62,162 bases of DNA from a virus (IMGVR_UViG_3300027963_002897:1-62162), one strand, 5' to 3'; counted from the stretch's first letter, positions 47,564 through 57,703 are shown. The notes: generated by a model not told the origin, from the sequence alone. A program made the numbers and translations.

Positions 47564-48664
47564 TTATATAGCAGGAAGGGAGTCGTAGTCAAGATTTTCT
47601 CCCATTACTCCGATGACATAATTTGTTGATTCGGATTCTTGTAGTGCTGTTTGCTTATTGCTGGTATTAACGTGTTTGTTAAACCAAGGAATTGGTGTGG
47701 ATTTTGGCGCAGGACTATTATACTTGATGCCGATATCCTTAAGTGCTCCTACTGCTGTATAATCTACAAAATCACGTAGAATGTTAGCGTTCAATCCAAT
47801 TACTGGTCCCATCTTAAACAAATAGCTTGCCCAATCTTTTTCTTCGCGAATCACATCCATATATAGTTGATATACTTCTTGTTCGCATTCTAATTTAGCT
47901 TCGGCAAAACGACTGTCTTCCTTGACAACTTGATTAATCAAATAAGCTGTCCAGCCCTTGTGTAACAGCTCGTCTTGCAGGATTAATTGGATGATATTGC
48001 CATTGCCCATAAAGATTTTGTTTTCAACCATTGCTAAACTTGTAGCGAACGATACCATAAAGCGGAAAGCTTCTAAAGCATAAGACGCATGTAACGCCAT
48101 GTAGATTGCTTTGACATGTTCTTTTTCAGTGATAGCTTCGCCTAGTTGTTTACGGCAATTGATAACGTGTAATGCTTCATAGTAGTTGCCTACGCTTGAT
48201 GCCATGTCAATAATTTCTTTAGTATCGTGAATAGTGTTAAACACATCTTTGGGTACATTGTAAATGTTACGAATGATGTGACTGTAGCTCTTACTATGAA
48301 TATTAGTTTCAAAGAATGTCCAATTGTATACCAATGCTTCAAGTTCTGGCAAAGATACTACAGGCATGAAGATTTGACTTGGGCCACGTCCTTGTAAACT
48401 GTCTAATGCGGTTTGACGCAACAAATTACTTGTAAAAATATGTTTAACTGCATCACTAGCATCTTTGAAGTCATTAGAATCTTTGGTAAGACTAATCTCT
48501 TCTGGTTGCCAAAAGAAGCCACGTGCTGTTGCTTCGAAGTCGGCAATCTTTTTGTATTTGACTTCTTCAAAGCGTTGAATAGTAACTGGACCTGCTGGGT
48601 CTAGAAACATTTTACGACTTAGGTAGTCTGTCTTTGTGTTTAGGTTGTATTGTGCTTTACTCAT
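47564..48664 (-). CDS. nrdB: Ribonucleotide reductase class Ia, beta subunit
   Basis: 366 aa. Di-iron ligands lie in EALVYNWTFFETNIHSKSYS and YALEAFRFMVSFA/QDELLHKGW, and radical Tyr is expected before the second helix. The C-terminus (VIGVMGENLDYDSLPAI) would dock in NrdA. Supplies the tyrosyl radical for dNTP synthesis. Directly behind nrdA. Confidence 0.95.
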   Translation of the reverse strand: MSKAQYNLNTKTDYLSRKMFLDPAGPVTIQRFEEVKYKKIADFEATARGFFWQPEEISLTKDSNDFKDASDAVKHIFTSNLLRQTALDSLQGRGPSQIFMPVVSLPELEALVYNWTFFETNIHSKSYSHIIRNIYNVPKDVFNTIHDTKEIIDMASSVGNYYEALHVINCRKQLGEAITEKEHVKAIYMALHASYALEAFRFMVSFATSLAMVENKIFMGNGNIIQLILQDELLHKGWTAYLINQVVKEDSRFAEAKLECEQEVYQLYMDVIREEKDWASYLFKMGPVIGLNANILRDFVDYTAVGALKDIGIKYNSPAPKSTPIPWFNKHVNTSNKQTALQESESTNYVIGVMGENLDYDSLPAI

Positions 48665-51003
48665 TATAACTTACATGCCTCGCAATCTTCATCTTCTATT
48701 AATTCTCTTTCATTATGAAATCCATTATAATGGACTTCTGGTGTAGCTTCTTGCACTGCTTTACTACCTGCTTTGTTAATCAGACTGTAGTAGAATGTTT
48801 TCAATCCCCATACGTGTGCCTGCATTAAGTTTTTAGCAATCAATGTAGTTGGCACCTTACGATCCGCAAAGTGTGCTGGATTATAGAATGTGTTGGTACT
48901 AATACTTTGATCTACATAGGCTGCTAATACTGCCGCAGTCTTTAGATATCCGTCACAGTCTTTTTGTTCCCACATCAGTTGATATTTGTTCTTGAGCTTA
49001 TGATACTCAGGGACAACTTGGACAAAGGAACCTGCTTTGCTTTCCTTAACTGAAATAAGCGACATAGGCATTTCGATGCCATTAGTGCTATTAATGACCA
49101 CACTACTACTTTCAACAGGGGCAATAGCCATAAGTGTTGCATTTCTAACTCCGTGTACTCTCATTTGTTCACGCAATGGTTCCCAATCGAGTTCAGGTTT
49201 AAAGTCTGCTAGATCGTTAACACCGTTAGCGCGGCGCTCCCAAGGAAACTCGCCCTTGCCGTATCGTGTATGTGCGCTATGCAGACAAGGGCCACGTTCT
49301 TTGGCAAGTTCAACTGTTGCTTCTGTTAGGTAGTAGGCTTGATGCTCCATCCATGTCTTAACATCTTGTAGTGCATCTTTGTCACCATACTTGAGTCCAC
49401 GCTTGGCATGCCAATATGCAAGATTAGTAACACCAATGCCTAGTGGTTGGATTTCGTCGTTGCTGAGTTTACTTTGAATACTTAAAAAATCTTGGTAGTC
49501 AAGGATGTTACACAGGCTACGCTGTAGAATCCTACAAGCTCTACGCATATCCTCTGGGTTTCGGAACGATCCCCAGTTGATAGATCCCAGTGTACATAAC
49601 GCTATGCGCCCCGCATCGTCGTCTAATCTCTTAAATGGACGTGTGGGTAATAGAATCTCACAGCACAAGTTACTTTGATAAATCGCATGATATTCTGGAT
49701 CAAAAGGTCCTTGATTCATTACATTATCAATGAATACGAGATATATTCGACCCGTGTCTGTGCGTTCCTTCAGTATACCACCCTTGAAAACTTCTTCAGC
49801 ACTAAGAACTTTTTTTCTTAGGTCTTTACGCTTTTCATATTTTACATATAATTCTTCAAATAGATCTACATCTTTATAGAATGCTTCATATAAGTCAGGT
49901 ACTTCATTTGGATCAAAGAATGTTATATTCTCTTTGTTCTTGAAACGTCTCCAGAAGAAAGCAGACAAGACAACACCATAGTCCATGTGTCTTACCCTTG
50001 TTTCCTCAGTTCCTTGATTGTTCTTAAGTACGATGAGATCATCAAACTGATGGTGCCAAATAGGATAAAAAACTGTCGCAGACGCATTACGGATTCCTCC
50101 TTGTGAGCAACTACGTAAGTCGCCAAACCACTTTTTCAGGAATGGGATCATACCAGTATGTTGAATCTCGCCACCTCTGATGGGACTACCTAATGAACGT
50201 AAGCGACCAATCTCCAAGCCGATACCAGCTCGCTTGGCCGCATACTTGGCCATCATCTCTCCAGAAGCAAATATGCTATCCAGATCGTCGTCACTGCGGA
50301 TAAGCACACAACTAGAAAACTGTTTAGTAGGAGTGCCAAGCCCAGCCAGCACAGGTGTAGCAAGAGTAAACAAACCATCGGATGCCGCTGTATAGTATTC
50401 TTTAATGTAACGCATTCTTGCACTATTCGGCTCTTCCTTATGGAAGACAGTTGCTGCCGCAACCATGTATCTAATTTGTGGAGTTTCATAAGTTTCTTTT
50501 GTTGCTCTATTTTTAACAAGGTACTTCTCAATTAACTGCTCAATGGCTGCGTATGAATATGTTTCATCCTTTTCGTGATCCAACATATCATCCATCTTGT
50601 TCCAATCGTCTTCACTATACCACTCTAACAGCTCTGGTGTGTATAGACCCACTTCGACATTTCGTTTCACAATAGAATAAAGGTGGGGAACGGTATAACT
50701 GCCATACACATCTTTTCTCAGCATTGACAATCGTTGCTTGCCTGCTACATATTGGTAATTGGTATGGCCAACATCTGGATTTTGTTCAACATCGATAAGA
50801 TCAACAATAGCACGTAATGTAATACCATCAATCTCTTCAGTGGTAATACCATCATAAAAATGTAGTTGCGCTTTAATCTCAATCATGCTCTGACTAACGT
50901 CAGCTATTCCCTTACATACTTTTGCTACCTGAGCTTGCCATTTCTCAATCATTAACGGCTCTTTTGTACCATTTCTTTTAATTACGGTAATTGTCATTGT
51001 CAT
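48664..51003 (-). CDS. nrdA: Ribonucleotide reductase class Ia, alpha subunit
   Basis: 779 aa. N-terminal ATP-cone (ITVIKRNGTKEPLMIEKWQA), active-site FSSCVLIRSDDDLDS and NLCCEILLPT, and a terminal CEACKL redox pair recharged by glutaredoxin. Reduces NDPs to dNDPs. Overlaps nrdB by 1 bp. A TATAAATAT element near 51038-51048 suggests late or middle transcription. Confidence 0.96.
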   Translation of the reverse strand: MTMTITVIKRNGTKEPLMIEKWQAQVAKVCKGIADVSQSMIEIKAQLHFYDGITTEEIDGITLRAIVDLIDVEQNPDVGHTNYQYVAGKQRLSMLRKDVYGSYTVPHLYSIVKRNVEVGLYTPELLEWYSEDDWNKMDDMLDHEKDETYSYAAIEQLIEKYLVKNRATKETYETPQIRYMVAAATVFHKEEPNSARMRYIKEYYTAASDGLFTLATPVLAGLGTPTKQFSSCVLIRSDDDLDSIFASGEMMAKYAAKRAGIGLEIGRLRSLGSPIRGGEIQHTGMIPFLKKWFGDLRSCSQGGIRNASATVFYPIWHHQFDDLIVLKNNQGTEETRVRHMDYGVVLSAFFWRRFKNKENITFFDPNEVPDLYEAFYKDVDLFEELYVKYEKRKDLRKKVLSAEEVFKGGILKERTDTGRIYLVFIDNVMNQGPFDPEYHAIYQSNLCCEILLPTRPFKRLDDDAGRIALCTLGSINWGSFRNPEDMRRACRILQRSLCNILDYQDFLSIQSKLSNDEIQPLGIGVTNLAYWHAKRGLKYGDKDALQDVKTWMEHQAYYLTEATVELAKERGPCLHSAHTRYGKGEFPWERRANGVNDLADFKPELDWEPLREQMRVHGVRNATLMAIAPVESSSVVINSTNGIEMPMSLISVKESKAGSFVQVVPEYHKLKNKYQLMWEQKDCDGYLKTAAVLAAYVDQSISTNTFYNPAHFADRKVPTTLIAKNLMQAHVWGLKTFYYSLINKAGSKAVQEATPEVHYNGFHNERELIEDEDCEACKL

Positions 51004-51042
51004 TCGATATACGCCTCTACTTTATTCTATTTGGTTTGATAT

Positions 51043-51468
51043 TTATAAACTATCGTCTAGTTGCCAAACCATGTTGGTTTGAACTCCGCTTAGTTTATCA
51101 AAATCAACTACGTTTTTGTATTCCAGATTTAATACTTTAGAATGATCCACTACTAAAAAGTACTTAGGTGACTTTTCATTGGGAAGCATAGACGTATGTA
51201 TCTCGCAATTGGTTTTCATAAACCGCTGTGTTAATTTAATAGTATACAGCATTCCAAGAGCGATTGCAAGATCGTCATACCGATCATCCAGAACTAAATG
51301 CCATGGATCAGGCCATTCGGATGGTTTGGTTGGATTTAAGTACGGATTAACAAACGGAGCATGACTCCAAAATTCAGCAACATCTTCTAAAGGACTATTG
51401 CTGAGTTCCAGCCTATTTCTAAATTCTTTCCATTCGGTTAATCTACTAGTGCCGTATTGATCAAACAC
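51043..51468 (-). CDS. Conserved T4-like phage protein
   Basis: 141 aa, with DDLAIALGMLYTIKLTQRFM, a block common to T4-like marine phage proteins near tail genes. Function unknown. Overlaps the fibre gene by 8 bp. Confidence 0.75.
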   Translation of the reverse strand: MFDQYGTSRLTEWKEFRNRLELSNSPLEDVAEFWSHAPFVNPYLNPTKPSEWPDPWHLVLDDRYDDLAIALGMLYTIKLTQRFMKTNCEIHTSMLPNEKSPKYFLVVDHSKVLNLEYKNVVDFDKLSGVQTNMVWQLDDSL

Positions 51469-53032
51469 CGTACGCTAGGTCGTATGATAATAGACCGGTA
51501 GCGCCGCTAGTTGGATTCTTATAACCTAACACCACCGTTTCGTTGCCAGTTACGGCATCGTTATTAGCAAGTACAGCAGTAAATTCAAAATTGGTCATTG
51601 TGGTTCCTCCTGGATCTGAAACTAGTGATGGTGAATATTGATATTCGTCAGTTATAGCAACTTTAGTTGAATCTGAACTAACTGATAAAGTTAATTTTCC
51701 TGTGCGTGTGTGAGTTCCTAATTTTAGGAAATATTTAATCGCGTATGATTTATTCTGTGCCGACAATACAGTAAGAGATGTTGTACTCACAGTGTATGAA
51801 ATTTCAGAATAGTTTCTGTTAACAAATACAGAATAATCACTGTTGTACACTTCGGTAATAGCAGTTACAGAAGATGGATACAAAGGATTACTTTGTACAG
51901 TATTATAATTTAACTGTGCTCTATCGTTTGAGCAATTGATTAATACATTACCGGTTTTTTCACCAAAATATACGATTGGATACAACGGTATAGTTGGCGA
52001 GTTCGCATTACCGCAGTTGATAAATGTTGTGTCTGTAATTATAGTATAACGACCGTATGTAGATTTAAACGCCTGAGCATATATTTCTTCAAATGTACAA
52101 TCGTTAAGTTTCCAATTATTATCCTGTCCAGTAACACCGTTGATTAATATACCTGTGTGATTTATAAAAAATTTACAATTGCTAAATTTAATTTCAGTTG
52201 AGAATACAACATCTTGAATACACTTAACGCTCAACGAATTACTTAAAAAATTACAATTTCTAAAAGTCACATTGGTAGTTTTTGTTCCACTGCTAGTGTT
52301 TTGCCAAAATACTGCGGGTGGCGCAACATTGATATCTGATATAACGTCTATAAGATCATATTCACCTTCGAATGTAACGTCTTCAAAGATACTGTCAGCA
52401 ACACCGGACAATACTACCTGTCCAGAAGAACGAATAATTTTAATATTTGAAATACGAACATTACGTGGTCGGTTGACACTATTGAAGCTGATTAACTCTT
52501 GACCATCGCTAGTTACAAATTGAATGTTATTGGTATCAATGTTTAACACAACACCAGTTGGAGTTTCTCCTTTGATGATAGTTCCGCTTGGTATTTTTAA
52601 ATCTCTCAAGAATAGATACTCACCGTTTGGAACGGTCAATACTTTTTTATAATTAGGGTTTGTGTTTTGAAATAGCTCTGAAAATGCAAGTTCAAATGCA
52701 TCAGTACAATCTGTACTGCCATCACCAACAGCACCGAAGTCCACAACCGAAACGTATTCGTCTAGTTTTCCTTGCAGGCTTCTTGGTAAGCTGTCTATAA
52801 AACCAGGAGCAAATTGATAGCTGGATGCTAGTTCTAATAGATTATCATGCTCTGTAATAATCTTAGTATTTCCAACGTATGGAGCGCCTTCAGCTACAGA
52901 ACCATTACCAATATACAGTTCTTGTGAATCGACTGCCCACGCAAACTCAGCCGAGCTTAGTTGTGGGATCCCACTGTTAGAATTCTTTTGTCCTCTGCGG
53001 ACCTGTATTTTTGATATCTGTACGACAGCCAT
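51461..53032 (-). CDS. Tail-fibre-type protein with pectate-lyase-like helix
   Basis: 523 aa. N-terminal VQISKIQVRRGQKNSNSGIP and SAEFAWAVDSQELYIGNGSV are the phage trimerising start seen in Mtd-type and other tail proteins; VVDFGAVGDGSTDCTDAFEL is the entry of the pectate-lyase superfamily beta-helix, which fills about residues 95-400. Likely host-surface binding or polysaccharide cleavage. A TAAATACT element is at 53051-53062. Confidence 0.85.
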   Translation of the reverse strand: MAVVQISKIQVRRGQKNSNSGIPQLSSAEFAWAVDSQELYIGNGSVAEGAPYVGNTKIITEHDNLLELASSYQFAPGFIDSLPRSLQGKLDEYVSVVDFGAVGDGSTDCTDAFELAFSELFQNTNPNYKKVLTVPNGEYLFLRDLKIPSGTIIKGETPTGVVLNIDTNNIQFVTSDGQELISFNSVNRPRNVRISNIKIIRSSGQVVLSGVADSIFEDVTFEGEYDLIDVISDINVAPPAVFWQNTSSGTKTTNVTFRNCNFLSNSLSVKCIQDVVFSTEIKFSNCKFFINHTGILINGVTGQDNNWKLNDCTFEEIYAQAFKSTYGRYTIITDTTFINCGNANSPTIPLYPIVYFGEKTGNVLINCSNDRAQLNYNTVQSNPLYPSSVTAITEVYNSDYSVFVNRNYSEISYTVSTTSLTVLSAQNKSYAIKYFLKLGTHTRTGKLTLSVSSDSTKVAITDEYQYSPSLVSDPGGTTMTNFEFTAVLANNDAVTGNETVVLGYKNPTSGATGLLSYDLAYGV

Positions 53033-53056
53033 AGATGTATACCCTTGTTAGAGTAT

Positions 53057-53758
53057 TTATCTTCCTAGACTATAGTACTCCTCTACCTTGCTGAGCCAAG
53101 CGTCCTGCCACTTGTTAAAGTCCTTAGGCTCTAGTGTAAACTGCTGATATTCAAAAGCACGGCTACACATAAAGATAACACCTTTTTTAATGTCTGTGCC
53201 GTATACTTCATTATGTGCTAATATATAAGCCATTAGTTGTAGATAGTAATCTTCTACCCATTCTGCTTTTTTAGGTTTGTTAGTTTGCTTATAATCCATA
53301 ACCGCTGGTTCATCTTCATGTACACCAACTAGGTCAGTTGTGCCAGAAAATAAACCCGGAAAATATAAACTCTGTTCCATTGCCCAAATTTCATTTACTT
53401 TAGCAAGGCCGTTTTCGATAATGACATCTGCCATTTTATTAGCCTGTATATGAACAGGTGCGCCACCAGGCTGTCTTTGCTCACCAACTACAAACCTTTC
53501 TAAGTTGGCATGCATTGCTGTGCCAACCCCTGCAGCTTCTGTGGTAATCTGCTGTGCTTTAGCATGTCCAATCCTATCACGCCATTCATTCAAATGGGTC
53601 ATGTCTTTAGTAGCACTAAGGATAGTAGTAACACTCGGTAGGCTTTCGCCGTCGGGTGTTAGGTAGACACGTTTACGTGTTACAGGATCATTAACCTGTT
53701 TACAGTTTTTATATTGGAATCGTTCAATGAACGGTGGTGGAGTATAATTAGTAGTCAT
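53057..53758 (-). CDS. PD-(D/E)XK exonuclease (Cas4/RecB-like)
   Basis: 233 aa. GVGTAMHANLERFV, SGTTDLVGVHEDEPAVMDYK and YYLQLMAYIL give the His, Asp, (D-Y-K) and Gln-Tyr motifs of RecB/Cas4-type nucleases common in marine T4-like phages; probably for recombination or host DNA degradation. Promoter TTGACA/TAATAT at 53766-53794. Confidence 0.87.
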   Translation of the reverse strand: MTTNYTPPPFIERFQYKNCKQVNDPVTRKRVYLTPDGESLPSVTTILSATKDMTHLNEWRDRIGHAKAQQITTEAAGVGTAMHANLERFVVGEQRQPGGAPVHIQANKMADVIIENGLAKVNEIWAMEQSLYFPGLFSGTTDLVGVHEDEPAVMDYKQTNKPKKAEWVEDYYLQLMAYILAHNEVYGTDIKKGVIFMCSRAFEYQQFTLEPKDFNKWQDAWLSKVEEYYSLGR

Positions 53759-53765
53759 TCTGTAT

Positions 53766-53794
53766 ATATTACAGGAATGATTTTAGTTTGTCAA
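53766..53794 (-). promoter_or_regulatory. sigma70-type promoter
   Basis: TTGACA (53789-53794), 17 bp, TAATAT (53766-53771). Confidence 0.65.
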
Positions 53795-54159
53795 GCCTGA
53801 GCAGCTAATTGTTGCGGTGCAGCCGATGCTGCCATTTTATCTACTTGATCTTGGCTAGTTTCGCCAGACTTTTGGGGACTTTGTTCTTGATCGTCTGGAG
53901 CACCAGGAACATTTAAGTTAATACCGTCTTGGTTAAAGTCTTTAACCAATGACTGCACAACTGGGTTAGAATCGTATATGGCTTTGAATGTTTCGTAATC
54001 GGCAGCAAGTTCTACTCCGCTGGTTTGAAATATTTTATTAAGTCCATTCCAATTTAGCTGACTACCCGCACCTTTGCTAGATGCACGACCAATGTAGTTT
54101 TTTAAAACTACAATTAGTTTATCAGTAGGATCGTTTTCAACAAACTCAAAAAATCTCAT
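53791..54159 (-). CDS. Putative internal protein with MRFFEF start
   Basis: 122 aa, starting MRFFEFVENDPTDKLIVVLK. The first ten residues match the capsid-targeting-like pattern (see 25643-27166). Helical middle, Gln/Ala-rich C-terminus. Coupled by 4-bp overlap to the next upstream gene. Confidence 0.7.
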   Translation of the reverse strand: MRFFEFVENDPTDKLIVVLKNYIGRASSKGAGSQLNWNGLNKIFQTSGVELAADYETFKAIYDSNPVVQSLVKDFNQDGINLNVPGAPDDQEQSPQKSGETSQDQVDKMAASAAPQQLAAQA

Positions 54160-54542
54160 TTTATCTGTGCCAATTGTTGTTGCAACTGTTGTAGTTCCTG
54201 TTGCTTTGCTTTGATTTGATCTTGTACTTCTTTCTTTTGAGCCATTACCTGTTGTGCTTGAGCCGCAGGATCTTGTTCGCCACCTGCTCCGGCTGCTCCG
54301 GCAACCTGTTGAGCAACATTACTAACTCCTTGTCCAACAGCTTGTGCGCCTTTCTGAACAGCTCCGCCAACCGCTTTTGCCCCTTGTACTGCGGCATTGC
54401 CAACACCTTTGGCTACTGCGGCACCACCACGTAAGGCAGCACCTCCAACCGCGGCAACACCGCGAGCAGCACCCAGCAATGCTGGAAGTATTTCGTCTAA
54501 CTGCTCACGTTCTTTGTCAGAGACAAATTCGTTTAATTTCAT
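54156..54542 (-). CDS. Ala/Gly/Gln-rich putative internal or core protein
   Basis: 128 aa, starting MKLNEFVSDKEREQLDEILP. Low-complexity stretch of Ala, Gly, Val and Gln (about 25-95), then a Lys/Gln coiled coil. Such composition fits a prohead scaffold or packaged protein. ATGA overlaps at both ends. Confidence 0.7.
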   Translation of the reverse strand: MKLNEFVSDKEREQLDEILPALLGAARGVAAVGGAALRGGAAVAKGVGNAAVQGAKAVGGAVQKGAQAVGQGVSNVAQQVAGAAGAGGEQDPAAQAQQVMAQKKEVQDQIKAKQQELQQLQQQLAQIK

Positions 54543-56227
54543 CCTGCTAATACTTTTAGTAATTGATTACTGCGGTCAATTGATTCACGCTTGGCACGAC
54601 CTGCTTCTTCCGATCCGCCTGCTGCTGGTTCAGCTGCTGCAAAATCATCAAGCCCTGCATCAGAACCAAACTCATCACCGCCTGCGTTCATTGCATCTGG
54701 AGCTGCTGGAGCTGCTACGTCACCACCGAACTCGTCTCCACCTTCTGCACCTGGCTCACCACCAAGCATTTCTGCCGATTGCTCTTCACCAGTTAAAGCA
54801 CGTACACCACTTGATAGTGTTTCGCGTGTAGATTTTAGATTTTCTAGAGCTTGTTGAATCGTTGGAGCAACTGCACTGATAAATGCTTTTGCTTTTTCTT
54901 GACCCATTTCGTCACGGATAGAATCTCCTAGTGTTAGGAGTGTATCATTTTCCATTCCTGAAAGTTCTTCGATCCAACGGCCTACTCTGTCTACCATTGT
55001 TTTTGCGGTTACGATTGCAGATGCTTGCTGAATCTCACCTTCTCTTAAGTTACTCATATTATCTCCTGTTTGTTCTTTGTTTTCGTAGTTGATGCTTTCA
55101 GTTGCAGGTTCGCCTGTAACATGAACTGTCCATTTCTTACCTGTGGCTTCTGATTTCTTAGCGGCCCAAGTTTGTAGTTGACGGAAGTGAGTTTTTTCAG
55201 CCATGTCGTCTGCATGACGACCACGACCCTTAAATACCTTCCATTGTTTACCATTGACTGCTACAGCAAAGTTGTTAGCTGGTTCTGTATCACCTTCGTC
55301 CCAATCTCTTTCTTGACGGCCCATTCCGGTCACGCTGCTGTCATAATCTCTTTGGTATGCATCACGCCCGGTAGCTTCGCCTACATCATGAGCTTGTCTT
55401 TGTAGCCATTTGTAAGCACTGATCATTTCACCTGGAAAATCTTCATCATAGTTAAACATATAGTTGGCACGTTTTTTGTTGCCACCTACCATTTTAACAA
55501 CATGGGGGAACGCTGCTTTTAAAATATCATCTTCGTCGTCGAGGTCTGGATTCTCAGCATAGACATCTTGGGCAATGCTCATGTCGCTGTGTGGACTGTC
55601 ACCTTCCATCTCAATGCTTTCATCGTGTCCAGCAAAACCGTAATCTTCATCGCTGCCATGTCCAGCACTTGCTAGAGCATACGCATCATCAGTATCGCCG
55701 CCTTCGTCGTCTGGTTGCCCAAATCCTTCACCGAAGTCGCTGACAATACGATCCATTAAACGATTTTCGATCTCTTCAAAATCATCATCTGGGTGTAAAC
55801 CTGTTTCTGAAGTAATATCTTCAATCTGACTCTGTACCCACTTGCCTGCATCGCTATCGATATCGCTCATTAGATCATATAAAGCATCATAATCTTCTTC
55901 GTCTGCAATCTTGCCTAAAACTGTTTCTTTGTCTTCAGATTCTTCTTGAAATGTATTGTCTACAATGTGTTCTTCTCGATCCATTAACTCTGCAACAATA
56001 GCATCATGCATCCATTGTGCTTTGGTTAATGCTTCGTTTTCGATAGTTTCGTTGAACCCACTTTCTCCGCGAGCTGTATGAATCTGAGTACGTAATTTGT
56101 TACGAGCATCTTCTAGTTTTTCTGTGTCAAAAGTTTCAAAATTTAACTTTTGTCCAAAAACTTTATCGATGCTTTCGTTGATCCGTTTACTTGATCTATT
56201 AAATTTAAAAAGGTCCGTTGTTTTCAT
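54539..56227 (-). CDS. Large acidic phage protein, possible core/scaffold
   Basis: 562 aa, starting MKTTDLFKFNRSSKRINESI. Very acidic middle (Asp/Glu-rich, about 85-225), an alpha/beta insert near 330-390 (NNFAVAVNGKQWKVFKGRGR), then a helical and Ala/Glu-rich tail. An internal ATG at 55057 has AGGAG and could yield a 172-aa C-terminal product. Architecture suggests a prohead core or internal protein, not proven. AATAAATACT near 56254. Confidence 0.7.
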   Translation of the reverse strand: MKTTDLFKFNRSSKRINESIDKVFGQKLNFETFDTEKLEDARNKLRTQIHTARGESGFNETIENEALTKAQWMHDAIVAELMDREEHIVDNTFQEESEDKETVLGKIADEEDYDALYDLMSDIDSDAGKWVQSQIEDITSETGLHPDDDFEEIENRLMDRIVSDFGEGFGQPDDEGGDTDDAYALASAGHGSDEDYGFAGHDESIEMEGDSPHSDMSIAQDVYAENPDLDDEDDILKAAFPHVVKMVGGNKKRANYMFNYDEDFPGEMISAYKWLQRQAHDVGEATGRDAYQRDYDSSVTGMGRQERDWDEGDTEPANNFAVAVNGKQWKVFKGRGRHADDMAEKTHFRQLQTWAAKKSEATGKKWTVHVTGEPATESINYENKEQTGDNMSNLREGEIQQASAIVTAKTMVDRVGRWIEELSGMENDTLLTLGDSIRDEMGQEKAKAFISAVAPTIQQALENLKSTRETLSSGVRALTGEEQSAEMLGGEPGAEGGDEFGGDVAAPAAPDAMNAGGDEFGSDAGLDDFAAAEPAAGGSEEAGRAKRESIDRSNQLLKVLAG

Positions 56228-56260
56228 ATTTGTATGGGTCCAGATTGATGTAGTATTTAT

Positions 56261-56689
56261 TCAGAACGAAGCCAAAGTTTCCGCCCGAACCTTGGCAGCT
56301 ATTACCCTATCTCGACTCTCGCTATATCTAGCCCATAGCACGTCTGAGCGGTCGTAATCCTGGTTATTCACTGCTTTTTGGTACTGTGTCCTTAGCATTT
56401 GGCTTTCAATAAACCAACGCCCGTATTCTTGATCTGCCCTGTAGATCACATCACATTGCGGATTGCTTTTGTACCTTGCCAACATGTTAGCCAGCTTGAT
56501 AGCTACTTTATTTAGACTAATTTCTTTGTAAAGCATCTCTTGATTTCTCCACAGGTATTTCAATGCGCCATTGCTGACTATCTTTACATCGCCAACAAGA
56601 ATTCCGTCCTCAACCTTAACAGGTAAGATTGGGGCTTTTTGGATTGCAGAGCGTATGGTCTGCTCTAGACGTTTTGAAATATCAGTCAT
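56261..56689 (-). CDS. Coiled-coil phage protein
   Basis: 142 aa, starting MTDISKRLEQTIRSAIQKAP. Helical throughout with YGRWFIESQMLRTQYQKAVN. Conserved type in marine T4-like phages; function unknown. Confidence 0.72.
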   Translation of the reverse strand: MTDISKRLEQTIRSAIQKAPILPVKVEDGILVGDVKIVSNGALKYLWRNQEMLYKEISLNKVAIKLANMLARYKSNPQCDVIYRADQEYGRWFIESQMLRTQYQKAVNNQDYDRSDVLWARYSESRDRVIAAKVRAETLASF

Positions 56690-56696
56690 AAAAAAA

Positions 56697-56713
56697 AGGA
56701 CCTATGGTCCTTA
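56697..56713 (-). terminator. Rho-independent terminator
   Basis: AAGGACC / GGTCCTT followed by TTTTTTTT on the minus strand; ends the 56733-57122 transcript. Confidence 0.8.
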
Positions 56714-56732
56714 TTTAAGTATGTATATAATG

Positions 56733-57122
56733 TCACTTAAAGAAGCTGGACAATGCTGTTGCGTGTCCTGACATAAAACCTAGTACAGCAATACCACCGG
56801 CTGTCATATAAACCCATTTGGTTTTAAATTGTTCTAATTCTTTAATCTTTTTATCTAATGCTGCGTGACTGTCTTGGTCTTCTGCATGTAATTTGTTTGC
56901 GTGTTCAAAATACTTTGAGCTGTTGTTACGATACTCTTCCTGCATCTTTTCTAGCTTGTCTGCTAGTAGGTCACGAGTCTGATCCAGACAGTCGTGCATA
57001 TCTTTGACATCAACTTTGAGGTCAATTAATTTTTCGTTGATATTATCAACCTGCGTCTCTAGTACGCTTACACGCTCTGGTATTGCCGCTAGTTGTGCGA
57101 CAGCTTCTTTCGTTGTGGCCAT
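56733..57122 (-). CDS. Coiled-coil protein with C-terminal membrane anchor
   Basis: 129 aa. A long heptad coiled coil (about 15-95) and one membrane helix (WVYMTAGGIAVLGFMSGHAT). Resembles hemolysin-XhlA-like or spanin-type phage proteins in plan. Function unknown. Confidence 0.72.
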   Translation of the reverse strand: MATTKEAVAQLAAIPERVSVLETQVDNINEKLIDLKVDVKDMHDCLDQTRDLLADKLEKMQEEYRNNSSKYFEHANKLHAEDQDSHAALDKKIKELEQFKTKWVYMTAGGIAVLGFMSGHATALSSFFK

Positions 57123-57215
57123 TATGGCTATGTTCCTTGTATGTTAAGTCAAGTGCTCGCTCCGAGCCATGTGCCTAAGTTAGTAACTGCCTAATGTGTG
57201 CCTTTGATAAAGTAT

Positions 57216-57620
57216 TTATCCTGATTGTGTTGTTTCATATATCCACGTATTGGGTTTCTCCCCAATCGTTTTGAACACAGCCGGATTAATGTCTATACTA
57301 TTATTTAGCTCAACCACCACAGGAACGCCATTTAGGTCATCTAATAGTAATCCTACAGGGTCTGTGCCTTTTAAAAACAAGTAATCTCGTTCAGTTTCAA
57401 ATTCCCATATCCAGTGGTTAGCCTTGCCAACCATAGGATGTGGTAGTCGTCCAGTGTTTAATTCTGGATCTTGTTCCCATGCTACGTTTGCACGAAGTCC
57501 AATGGCCTGTATCAAGCAGTTGAAATTTGCCTGCTGTCCTAGTTTAAGTCTGTTGGTTTCTTGACGAGAAGGATTAGTTCTTGTGATGTCAACAAATGTG
57601 ATTATTTTATATCGTGCCAT
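57216..57620 (-). CDS. Conserved phage protein, possibly virion
   Basis: 134 aa, starting MARYKIITFVDITRTNPSRQ. NHWIWEFETERDYLFLKGTD and a beta-rich end. I associate it with hypothetical proteins of pelagiphages and cyanophages. A TAAATAATAT element touches the ATG. Confidence 0.7.
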   Translation of the reverse strand: MARYKIITFVDITRTNPSRQETNRLKLGQQANFNCLIQAIGLRANVAWEQDPELNTGRLPHPMVGKANHWIWEFETERDYLFLKGTDPVGLLLDDLNGVPVVVELNNSIDINPAVFKTIGEKPNTWIYETTQSG

Positions 57621-57655
57621 GATATTATTTAAGTCAAGATACTAGAGCCAACAAA

Positions 57656-57675
57656 AAAGGACCTTTCGGTCCTTT
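57656..57675 (-). terminator. Rho-independent terminator
   Basis: AAAGGACC TTTC GGTCCTTT (plus strand reading); a T run follows on the minus strand after the structural gene 57704-58132. Confidence 0.8.
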
Positions 57676-57703
57676 AATGCTTCCCATCCCTGAGAATTAA
57701 CTA

